DNA of 59,207 bases from an uncultured Bacilli bacterium (lineage in GTDB: Bacteria > Bacillota_I > Bacilli_A > RF39 > UBA660): positions 1 through 59,207 of the forward strand of contig CAJTXY010000005.1 in the NCBI GenBank assembly GCA_910583685.1, written 5' to 3'. A model generated the notes under the pieces. It did not search any database and was not told the origin of the DNA. It saw only the letters and a list, made by a program, of their open reading frames with translations. Shown here in pieces: positions 1 through 5,734 of the stretch. The position numbers and the translations under genes were made by a program. Positions within the stretch are counted from its first letter, which is position 1, and every line of letters starts with the position of its first letter.

Positions 1-128
1 GCATAGCAATATTCATTATTGTATGATAGTGAATTAATTATTCCTAATATCAACTTGTCTGTTGATGAACAATTGCTATCATTTAATATTATTCTTGGCG
101 TTGCTGTATAAGACCTTATAAAAGGCAT
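1..128 (-). CDS. Helix-turn-helix protein, N-terminal fragment (runs off window)
   Basis: A reading frame starts at ATG 126-128 and runs off the left edge, giving 42 residues beginning MPFIRSYTATPRIILNDSNC. An AGGAGG ribosome site lies at 135-140 with a 6-nt spacer, a very good start. The pattern of a short N-terminus followed by LILGIINSLSYNNEYCYA resembles the opening of plasmid and ICE helix-turn-helix proteins (HTH_36-like, DnaD/replication-initiator type). That family link is from remembered pattern only. It is co-oriented with the small protein at 248-508 and probably in the same transcript. Confidence 0.6.
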   Translation of the reverse strand, partial: MPFIRSYTATPRIILNDSNCSSTDKLILGIINSLSYNNEYCY

Positions 129-247
129 AATATTCCTCCTAGAATAAATGATAGTTTTGGAATTAACCATTTTGATTTGGTAAAAGTTTAAGGTACTAAC
201 ATAAGTCTACCAAGCTTACTGTACCATTACTACTAGGTGTCCTTAGA

Positions 248-508
248 CTATCCTAGTATATTAATCGTGTACATTCCATTTGAGTATTCCTTAAATAGTA
301 AGTATTTGTAATCTTCTAATTTTCTTAAATGCTTCTTTAATCCTTGATTACTAATTCTTACTACTTGTTGCAACTCTCCAACATTTAGTTCTGTAATGAT
401 TCGATCTTGACCTTTAGAATAAATATATGAATATATTAATTTTCCTTCAGGCTTAATTCTCTTATCAATCCATAATCTCTTTGGAATTTCTAGTTGAGTA
501 TTAGTCAT
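248..508 (-). CDS. Small winged-helix-like DNA-binding protein (86 aa)
   Basis: The start ATG 506-508 has AGGAGG at 515-520, spacer 6. The 86-residue protein has a helix-rich N-terminal half (LWIDKRIKPEGKLIYSYIYS), a candidate recognition segment (ELQQVVRISNQGLKKHLRKL) and a short C-terminal strand pair (YKYLLFKEYSNGMYTINIL). This looks like a compact winged helix. It is transcribed divergently from the XRE regulator at 664 with a good promoter in the shared intergenic region. A role as replication or transfer regulator of the island is likely, but no specific family is recognised. Confidence 0.65.
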   Translation of the reverse strand: MTNTQLEIPKRLWIDKRIKPEGKLIYSYIYSKGQDRIITELNVGELQQVVRISNQGLKKHLRKLEDYKYLLFKEYSNGMYTINILG

Positions 509-526
509 CCATTTCCTCCTTTCTTG

Positions 527-618
527 TGTTGATTTTTACATCACTTGCAAATCTAATATATCATTATATGATGTAATTGTCAACATAATAATTACAATAT
601 TGTTGATTTTTACAACAA
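527..618. promoter_or_regulatory. Candidate operator repeats in divergent intergenic region
   Basis: The 14-mer TGTTGATTTTTACA occurs exactly at 527-540 and again at 601-614. A related inverted copy (TGTAATTGTCAACA, 11 of 14 matching the complement) lies at 572-585. The 601-614 copy is embedded in a palindrome TTGTTG-7 nt-CAACAA at 600-618 that covers the -35 box of the XRE gene; the 572-585 copy covers the -35 box of the divergent gene. This is the layout expected of autoregulated XRE repressor operators. Which protein binds is inferred. Confidence 0.6.
555..583 (-). promoter_or_regulatory. Sigma-A-type promoter for the 86-aa protein
   Basis: Read on the minus strand, the -35 TTGACA (578-583) and -10 TATATT (555-560) are separated by exactly 17 nt. 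They lie about 47 nt upstream of the start codon at 508. Confidence 0.7.
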
Positions 619-631
619 TTCATGTTACAAT
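603..631 (+). promoter_or_regulatory. Promoter for XRE regulator
   Basis: -35 TTGATT at 603-608, 17-nt spacer, -10 TACAAT at 626-631, followed by an AAAAGGAG ribosome site at about 647-653 and the ATG at 664. The -35 box overlaps the palindrome at 600-618. Confidence 0.7.
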
Positions 632-663
632 ACTTTTAGCAATAAAAAAGGAGTTTTTAAGTT

Positions 664-1257
664 ATGAAAAAAAATACTACTGAACTTGGTAAATATATTT
701 GTGAAGCAAGAACATCTAAAGGCATATCTCAAAGACAACTTGCAAAACTATCTAATATGGATTGTGCCGAAGTTTCAAGAATTGAAGCGGGAAAAAGGAA
801 AAAACCAAATGTTTTATTTTTAAAAGGCATAGCAGGAGCACTTAATTTAAGTTTAGTTAAATTAATGGAATTAGCTGGTTATAACGATATAGATATTAAC
901 TGGGGTATGGTTGCTACTGAAAGAAGATCATACAAAGACTATCAAGATGAGTTAGATACTTATGTAAAATTCTATTATGATGTTCTTAATGACATTGAAG
1001 AAAGAAGAAAAAATGCTTTAGAATGCAAAAATATATGTACTGACTTAATCGATAGAATTGAAAATCCTGATATTTATAAAAAGGAAATCACAATGGATGA
1101 AGTAAAAGAAACTTTAAAAGAGATGACTAGAATAATGCGACCGAACTTAGAAAAACTGGATAAATCGAAATATCCTAAAACTGATCCTGCATTACTTAGA
1201 AAGTCAGTTCTTATTGATATTGACGAATACAAACAAAAACATAATACTAATAAATAA
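664..1257 (+). CDS. XRE-family transcriptional regulator (197 aa)
   Basis: Residues about 7-65 form a classical lambda-repressor-like helix-turn-helix (GKYICEARTSKGISQRQLAKLSNMDCAEVSRIEAGKRKKP). A C-terminal half of about 120 mostly charged residues matches no domain I know and may be for oligomerisation or sensing. There is no visible HExxH peptidase motif, so it is not an ImmA-type fused repressor. It is the only plus-strand gene in the island portion and is divergent from the 86-aa protein over repeated operator-like sites. It probably controls maintenance or transfer of the island. Confidence 0.85.
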   Translation: MKKNTTELGKYICEARTSKGISQRQLAKLSNMDCAEVSRIEAGKRKKPNVLFLKGIAGALNLSLVKLMELAGYNDIDINWGMVATERRSYKDYQDELDTYVKFYYDVLNDIEERRKNALECKNICTDLIDRIENPDIYKKEITMDEVKETLKEMTRIMRPNLEKLDKSKYPKTDPALLRKSVLIDIDEYKQKHNTNK

Positions 1258-1360
1258 CGATAGTATTATGTTTTTTATATTAATTAAGGCAACATTATTA
1301 CTTATGATTAGTTTGTAATAAGTTGCTATGGTAGGGTTTCCAAAGGGACAAGTCCCTTGG

Positions 1361-1400
1361 CACACATCGTTATTGGTTATACCAATATCGTAGTGTGTTA
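1361..1400 (+). other. Candidate origin of transfer (pMV158/MobV type)
   Basis: An imperfect inverted repeat pairs 1361-1377 with 1381-1397 (14 of 17 positions) and runs directly into TAGTGTGTTA (1391-1400). TAGTGTG/TTA is the conserved nick region of pMV158-family oriTs cut by MobV relaxases, so the expected nick lies between 1397 and 1398. A second hairpin-like stretch (CCAAAGGGAC and GTCCCTTGG) immediately precedes it, at about 1340-1360. The match to the family consensus is from memory. A MobV relaxase gene is on the same island (7167-8447), though unusually far away. Confidence 0.72.
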
Positions 1401-1429
1401 TTACTAACTTGTCTAAAAGTTAGTTAAAA

Positions 1430-1468
1430 CCGAAATCCATTAGTTACGAAGTTTCTTTTGGATTTCGG
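1430..1468 (-). terminator. Hairpin downstream of trpS
   Basis: Perfect 10-bp inverted repeat: CCGAAATCCA at 1430-1439 and TGGATTTCGG at 1459-1468, 19-nt loop. Read on the minus strand it is followed by TTTTAAC, a weak T tract. It may end the M20-GNAT-trpS transcript, or be part of the oriT region. Confidence 0.5.
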
Positions 1469-1469
1469 C
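1449..1469. repeat. Outer direct repeat, copy 1 (flanks trpS cassette)
   Basis: This 21-nt stretch matches 4666-4686 at 20 of 21 positions. The shared core is TTTTGGATTTCGGC (1456-1469 and 4673-4686). The two copies bracket the leader-M20-GNAT-trpS cassette, spaced about 3.2 kb apart. Confidence 0.7.
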
Positions 1470-1489
1470 ACGAATTAATATAAATAAGT

Positions 1490-1506
1490 AGTTATAGTTT
1501 TAAACC
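1490..1506. repeat. Inner direct repeat, copy 1 (trpS stop region)
   Basis: The 17-mer AGTTATAGTTTTAAACC covers the last codons and stop of trpS. It recurs exactly at 4280-4296, inside the loop of the leader terminator hairpin. Confidence 0.75.
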
Positions 1507-2484
1507 AATCTTTTGCTTTACTTTTTTCATTTTTAAATCTGCTAATACCTTTGCTTTTTCAGCACCATCTTTTAGTATTTTTATCAAATACTCTTCATCA
1601 TTTCTATATTTATAAAATTTATTTTGGATATCTATTATAAATTTTGATACTTTATCAGCAACTTCTATTTTGAAATCTTTGTAGTTATATTCCTGATATT
1701 TTTCAGATACTTCCTCAAGACTTAAATTATCTATAGCAGCTACTATTGATAAAAGATTTGAAATTCCTGGCTTATTTTCTTCATCAAAGTAAACTTTGCC
1801 CTCATTATCAGTACAAGCAGACATAATTTTCTTTTTAGTTATTTCAATATCATCTAGTATAAATATTGTACCTTTATCATCTTTCGGAGCAGATTTACTC
1901 ATTTTTGCTGTAGGATTTACTAAATTCATTATCTTAGCTCCAACCTTAGGAATTTGATATTCGGGAAGTTCAAATGTTTTGCCATATACTTTATTAAATC
2001 TTTCTCCCAAATCTCTCGTTTTCTCTATATGTTGTCTTTGATCTGCTCCAACTGGAACAATTGCAGCATCATAGAGTAAAATATCAGCTGCCATTAATGT
2101 CGGATAAATGAATAGTCCCATATCTTTATCATTCTTAGATAATTCAGCCTTTTTAGATTTATATTGTGTCATTCTTGATAATTCACCAACTCCACATTGA
2201 AATGCCATTAAAAAGCCTAAATTACAATGTTCCAAAACATCACTTTGTTGAAATATAATTGTGTGATTTAAATCAATACCACAAGCCAAATAAAGTGCTG
2301 TAATATCTAATATGTTATTTCTGATTTCACTTGGATTTATATATGTTGTAAGTCCATGTATATCAGCAATAAATATGAGTGAATTATATTCTTTTTGTTG
2401 TTCAATAAACTTTCTAATTCCTCCAATATAATTTGCGAGTGTTATACTACCTGTTGGTCTAACTCCTGTAATCATTGTTTTCAT
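1492..2484 (-). CDS. trpS: Tryptophan--tRNA ligase (island-borne)
   Basis: Full-length class Ic aminoacyl-tRNA synthetase (330 aa, the usual bacterial TrpRS length) that charges tRNA-Trp. The HIGH-equivalent is RPTGSITLANYIGG (residues 9-22), the indole-pocket region is MAADILLYD (131-139) and the signature loop is KMSKS (194-198). The residues matching His43 and Asp132 of Geobacillus TrpRS, as I recall that sequence, are retained (His43 in ADIHG, Asp in MAAD). It is therefore probably active and not an H43N-type indolmycin-resistant enzyme. It is the last gene of a three-gene operon behind a Trp-codon leader peptide. An island-borne TrpRS suggests an extra, inducible copy protecting against TrpRS inhibition or Trp-tRNA shortage. 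Whether the chromosome has another trpS cannot be seen here. Confidence 0.95.
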   Translation of the reverse strand: MKTMITGVRPTGSITLANYIGGIRKFIEQQKEYNSLIFIADIHGLTTYINPSEIRNNILDITALYLACGIDLNHTIIFQQSDVLEHCNLGFLMAFQCGVGELSRMTQYKSKKAELSKNDKDMGLFIYPTLMAADILLYDAAIVPVGADQRQHIEKTRDLGERFNKVYGKTFELPEYQIPKVGAKIMNLVNPTAKMSKSAPKDDKGTIFILDDIEITKKKIMSACTDNEGKVYFDEENKPGISNLLSIVAAIDNLSLEEVSEKYQEYNYKDFKIEVADKVSKFIIDIQNKFYKYRNDEEYLIKILKDGAEKAKVLADLKMKKVKQKIGLKL

Positions 2485-2503
2485 TTTTCTTTCCTTCTTT
2501 CTA

Positions 2504-3145
2504 TTATTTTTTCATTTGATTAAAAAGTGACAATACTTTTTGCTTATTTTTACTTGGTTCAATTACAACTCCTAAGGCATCTGTTGATTGTAATTTTATA
2601 CCAAAATTGTCCTGCATAGCATTTAAGTTATAATATAATTGATTAGGATAACAATTCCTAATAACACCATATTCATCAATAGCTTCAAATGGATTAGCTT
2701 GTCTTAAACAACTTAATATTGCATCATTAATATTTCCTGGCATTACAAATAAATTATCATTAAATGTATCTAGTAATGATTTTGCCATAGCAATATTTTG
2801 TGTTCGTAGAGAAATTAAATCGGATTGTAATTTTTTATAAGCATTTTTTATAATCTCTCTAGAAATATTTTTTCCTTGATACTTAGGATCAATAACCATT
2901 CCAGATAAATAAAGCATTGTTATTATCTGACTTTCTAAAAATAATCTATAATTTTCAAAAACTCCAAAACCTGCAAGATTATTTTCTTCATTTAGCAATA
3001 GTTTTAAAATTAAATTATCATTTTCAAATAAATGTTCATAAACATCTTGATATTCAACTGGAAAATTTGCATTTCCACAAATCCTATATGCCGAATCGGC
3101 AATTTTCTTTTTATCTAAAGTTCTATTGTAATCTATTATTTTCAT
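2504..3145 (-). CDS. GNAT-family N-acetyltransferase (213 aa)
   Basis: The acetyl-CoA-binding motif A is seen as LSGMVIDPKYQGKNISREII (about residues 80-99), preceded by the usual beta-strand stretch (NNLAGFGVFENYRLF). The protein extends about 100 residues past the minimal GNAT fold with no known motif. It lies 3 nt from the M20 gene and about 20 nt from trpS, so the three are translated from one transcript. The substrate is unknown. Acetylation of a toxic amino-acid or peptide-like compound would fit its neighbours, but that is inference. Confidence 0.75.
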   Translation of the reverse strand: MKIIDYNRTLDKKKIADSAYRICGNANFPVEYQDVYEHLFENDNLILKLLLNEENNLAGFGVFENYRLFLESQIITMLYLSGMVIDPKYQGKNISREIIKNAYKKLQSDLISLRTQNIAMAKSLLDTFNDNLFVMPGNINDAILSCLRQANPFEAIDEYGVIRNCYPNQLYYNLNAMQDNFGIKLQSTDALGVVIEPSKNKQKVLSLFNQMKK

Positions 3146-3148
3146 ATT

Positions 3149-4186
3149 CTACTTCCTTTCGTTATAAAACTCTATTATTTTTTCATATAGTTTTTCTGTT
3201 TCTTTTAGTGAATTTAAATTTACATATTCATTCTTTTGATGAGATGTATCTGGACCAGGACCTAATATAATAAAATTCTTATCAATATAGGAACCTTCTG
3301 TTAAATAACACTTTGTTTGCTTTGTTGAAGATATTTCTTCCAAGAATCCTATATCAGTTTTATTTATCTTTGGTGGAATACTCTGCTTTATTGTTAATTT
3401 AGAATTATATTGTTTTAATAAGTCTTTAACTTTTTCAGTTATACTTTCTAGATGTTCTCTTTTTGCAATTCTAAAATCTATACTAATCTCACATTTTCCA
3501 GCTACAGAGTTAACTGATTCTCCACCTTTAATCAACCCTATATTCATTGTTGTATAAGGAACTTCAAAGTCTAATACTTTCTCCTGTTTAATTTTGTTTT
3601 CATAATAATTTTGGATGCTCTCAATAAATTTAATGCTTTCATAAATTGCACTAATGCCTTTCTCAGGAGTTGACGAATGGCACTTTATTCCATAAAATTC
3701 GATTTTTAATTCTAAAACTCCTTTAGTACCATAAATAGGTATATTGTTTGTTGGTTCTCCAATAATGATATTTTCAGGAACAATAAATTCTCTAATATTT
3801 TTTATTCCTTCAAAACTAATCTCTTCATCATTTGTAAAATATAGTGCTAATTTATTTTTAGTCAAATCTAATTTTGAAATAGCAGATAACATTGCAGAAA
3901 CTCCACCTTTCATATCACAAGCACCAAGACCAATTAACCTATCTTCATTTTCTTGAAGAGTAAATGGATCACCATCCCATGATTCATAATCAACTGTATC
4001 TGTGTGTCCAATAAACCCAATATTAGGTGTTTCACTATTATAAGCAACTAAACATTTATTAATTCTTTTAATAGTGAAATTATACTTTCTTAAATAATTC
4101 TCAATAAAGTCCATAATCTCTTTATTTTGATTATCTTTGATTGTATTATAACTAACTAACTTTTTTAATATTTCTTTTACATTCAT
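3149..4186 (-). CDS. M20-family metallo-deacylase/peptidase (ArgE/DapE-like, 345 aa)
   Basis: Two-zinc hydrolase of the acetylornithine deacetylase / succinyl-diaminopimelate desuccinylase group. Metal-site motifs appear in order: GHTDTVD (about residue 60), GLGACDMKGG (bridging Asp), TNDEEI (catalytic Glu), GEPT, and the late DTSHQKNE His. The central lid or dimerisation domain is present (YGIKCHSSTPEKG). No arg or dap biosynthesis genes are nearby. The gene is first in the operon after the attenuator, followed by a GNAT and TrpRS, so hydrolysis of an acylated or peptide-like inhibitor is a reasonable guess. The family is firm; the substrate is not known. Confidence 0.88.
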   Translation of the reverse strand: MNVKEILKKLVSYNTIKDNQNKEIMDFIENYLRKYNFTIKRINKCLVAYNSETPNIGFIGHTDTVDYESWDGDPFTLQENEDRLIGLGACDMKGGVSAMLSAISKLDLTKNKLALYFTNDEEISFEGIKNIREFIVPENIIIGEPTNNIPIYGTKGVLELKIEFYGIKCHSSTPEKGISAIYESIKFIESIQNYYENKIKQEKVLDFEVPYTTMNIGLIKGGESVNSVAGKCEISIDFRIAKREHLESITEKVKDLLKQYNSKLTIKQSIPPKINKTDIGFLEEISSTKQTKCYLTEGSYIDKNFIILGPGPDTSHQKNEYVNLNSLKETEKLYEKIIEFYNERK

Positions 4187-4265
4187 AGTATTTTCCTTTC
4201 CTTTTAAAAATCATTATTACATTGCTTTGCCTTCCCAAAAATACTATATCTATAATTTTGAATAG

Positions 4266-4304
4266 AAAAAAGGAATACAAGTTATAGTTTTAAACCTGTA
4301 TTCC
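4266..4304 (-). terminator. Intrinsic terminator inside operon leader
   Basis: On the minus strand, TGTATTCC's complement arm GGAATACA (read from 4304-4297) pairs over 8 bp with the arm at 4279-4272 and is followed by six U residues (4271-4266). It lies between the leader peptide and the M20 gene, so it must be read through for expression. Confidence 0.8.
4280..4296. repeat. Inner direct repeat, copy 2 (terminator loop)
   Basis: Exact 17-nt copy of 1490-1506, forming the loop and upper stem region of the leader terminator. With 1490-1506 it brackets the three structural genes, about 2.8 kb apart. Confidence 0.75.
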
Positions 4305-4382
4305 CTTTTATAGTTTAATTCATTTATTTTTCATACAGGTATAAGCAATGCAAAAATCCACTTATACCTATAATCGAATTTA

Positions 4383-4445
4383 CTATCGATATGTATAAGT
4401 GTTACCTATATGACGCCAAGTATTATTGATTATAATTTTTTTCAT
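4383..4445 (-). CDS. Leader peptide with single Trp codon (20 aa)
   Basis: Reads MKKIIINNTWRHIGNTYTYR then TAG, starting at ATG 4443-4445. AAGGA lies about 10 nt upstream. It follows the promoter at 4501-4529 and precedes a set of alternative hairpins. The Trp codon (codon 10, 4418-4416) lies 15 nt before pairing segment 1, which spans ORF nucleotides 45-53. A ribosome waiting at Trp would thus leave segment 1 exposed, while one at the stop codon would cover it. This geometry is that of attenuation leader peptides. The short ORF could alternatively sense a ribosome-targeting drug. Confidence 0.7.
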   Translation of the reverse strand: MKKIIINNTWRHIGNTYTYR

Positions 4446-4500
4446 ATAAATAACATCCTTTCTTATTTATTATATTCACCAGTTCCTCACTGATGACATT

Positions 4501-4529
4501 ATATTAGCATTTTTACACATATTTGTCAA
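4501..4529 (-). promoter_or_regulatory. Promoter of the M20-GNAT-trpS operon
   Basis: Consensus -35 TTGACA (4524-4529) and -10 TAATAT (4501-4506) on the minus strand, spacer 17. The transcript would start near 4494, about 50 nt before the leader peptide. Confidence 0.8.
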
Positions 4530-4585
4530 TTTTCAAAAATTGTCAGATAGCATTTCTAAAGTGAGGAGATTTATAAAACAAAGCA

Positions 4586-4632
4586 TTAAAAAAGCAACAT
4601 ATTACAATGTCTCACAATACAATATGTTGCTT
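4586..4632 (-). terminator. Terminator of the pepD operon
   Basis: Perfect 12-bp inverted repeat AAGCAACATATT (4592-4603) and AATATGTTGCTT (4621-4632). On the minus strand it is followed by a run of T. It sits just after the GNAT pseudogene and before the next operon's promoter. Confidence 0.85.
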
Positions 4633-4665
4633 GTAAAGTTTCCAAGTGAAAAAATATTAATTATT

Positions 4666-4686
4666 AAGTTTATTTTGGATTTCGGC
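4666..4686. repeat. Outer direct repeat, copy 2
   Basis: 20 of 21 positions identical to 1449-1469; core TTTTGGATTTCGGC at 4673-4686. It lies between the pepD-operon 3' end and the terminator at 4586-4632. Confidence 0.7.
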
Positions 4687-4699
4687 TTTTAAGAAATAA

Positions 4700-5147
4700 C
4701 TATTTTAAAATTTTTACATAACCATTATCGCATTCATAATGTAAGCTCTTATAAAATTCATTAGCACCAATATTATCTTTATCAGCTAAAAGACAGATAA
4801 ATTCACAATTCATACTTTTAGCTATTTCTTCAATATATTCAAATAATCTAGTACCTATTTTAAGTCTTCTATATTCTTTTCTTACTCGAACACTCCAAAT
4901 CGTTATAAAGGGATTGTTTTCCTCAAAAATGTCATGATGAATAATTGCCTTTGCAAAACCCACAAATTACATTATTATATTTTGCTACAATCATTTGATA
5001 ATCAGGATTATCTTTAATTTGACTAAATGTTTGTTTCATTTTAGTTCTATTAGTATTCATTGGTCTTTCGGCATCATAAAGTTGTGCTACTTCTTCTAAA
5101 TCTTCCTCTTTTAATTTATCAAAAATCAATTCTAAACTTTCATTCAT
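4700..5147 (-). pseudogene. GNAT-family N-acetyltransferase, frameshifted
   Basis: The N-terminal 65 or so residues (MNESLELIFDKLKEEDLEEV... to VICGF) and the C-terminal 85 (FAKAIIHHD... RVRKEYRRLKIGTRLFEYIE ... NEFYKSLHYECDNGYVKIL) lie in two overlapping frames. Together they make one ordinary GNAT of about 148 residues, with motif A RRLKIGTRLF. The break is a run of four T (minus strand; A run at 4955-4958). Removing one T restores the frame exactly. It is either a recent mutation, a slippery phase-variable tract or a read error. It is last in the pepD-kinase-GNAT operon. Confidence 0.85.
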
Positions 5148-5167
5148 ATTTTTATACTCCCTTTATT

Positions 5168-5719
5168 TTATCTTTTTGATATAGTCTTTTTCAAAGTTAA
5201 ACTTATCCCATTTTCTTCTAATGCTTCAGATAAATATTGTCCAGGTTTCATTATTATTCTTTCATAATTATTAGCTTGTTCAAATAAATCAACTAAACTA
5301 GAAAATTCTTTTTCCCTTCTAGCAATGAACTCATCACTATTACCTCTTTTTTTAAATCTCTCTACATATTCATCAAAATTATCTCTTGTAGGACAAACTA
5401 ATACAATTCTTAAATTTTCAACTTGTGATGCAATATTAGAACCATCATAAGCTTTAAATACATGATCAATGAATGGAGATACAACTATTTTTCCTTCATT
5501 AAGTAATTTTATTGCATCAGTAAGAAAATTTTTAGGATAATTTGGATTTTCTGTTCTTAAATTTGTAGAGCCTTTTCTCTGTTCAAGTGGCAAATGTTTT
5601 ATTGATTCATCATAAATATATTTATAATCTTGGAAATCAAAATCAATTACATTATCATATCTATTTTCTAATTCTGTTTTCCCTGTACCCATATAAGCCA
5701 TTATTAATAATCTTTCCAT
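5168..5719 (-). CDS. P-loop nucleotide-binding protein, kinase-like (183 aa)
   Basis: Begins MERLLIMAYMGTGKTELENR, a Walker A loop of the form AxMGTGKT at residues 8-15. Later come NLRIVLVCPTRDNFDEYVERFKKRGNSDEFIARR, typical of the lid or base-binding region of small nucleoside/nucleotide-kinase-like enzymes, and a FIDH motif. No family is recognised with confidence. It lies 15 nt downstream of pepD and 20 nt upstream of the GNAT pseudogene, so all three are one transcript. A small-molecule phosphotransferase acting on the same compound as its neighbours is possible but unproven. Confidence 0.65.
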   Translation of the reverse strand: MERLLIMAYMGTGKTELENRYDNVIDFDFQDYKYIYDESIKHLPLEQRKGSTNLRTENPNYPKNFLTDAIKLLNEGKIVVSPFIDHVFKAYDGSNIASQVENLRIVLVCPTRDNFDEYVERFKKRGNSDEFIARREKEFSSLVDLFEQANNYERIIMKPGQYLSEALEENGISLTLKKTISKR

Positions 5720-5734
5720 TTTTTTACCTTCTCC

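Larger units (their letters stand above)
4187..4495 (-). promoter_or_regulatory. Attenuator leader of the M20-GNAT-trpS operon
   Basis: Minus-strand RNA with five pairing segments. Segment 1 (4401-4393) lies inside the leader peptide and pairs with segment 2 (4368-4359), 9 bp. Segment 2 also pairs with segment 3 (4345-4338), 8 bp. Segment 3 (4340-4333) pairs perfectly over 8 bp with segment 4 (4301-4294). Segment 4 forms the terminator with segment 5 (4279-4272). A ribosome paused at the Trp codon leaves segment 1 free, so 1:2 and then 3:4 form and transcription continues. A ribosome finishing the peptide hides segment 1, so 2:3 and then 4:5 (terminator) form. The pairings are read from sequence; the regulatory logic is inference. 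No other gene lies in 4187-4699. Confidence 0.75.

Noticed and set aside
1492..2484. Indolmycin-resistant TrpRS of the H43N type
   Set aside because: The residue aligned to His43 is still His and the Trp-pocket Asp is present, so no such signature exists; resistance by spare copy remains possible.
4187..4500. T-box riboswitch upstream of the M20-GNAT-trpS operon
   Set aside because: No AGGGTGGNACCGCG-type T-box sequence or specifier-loop layout was found; the hairpins and leader ORF explain the region better.
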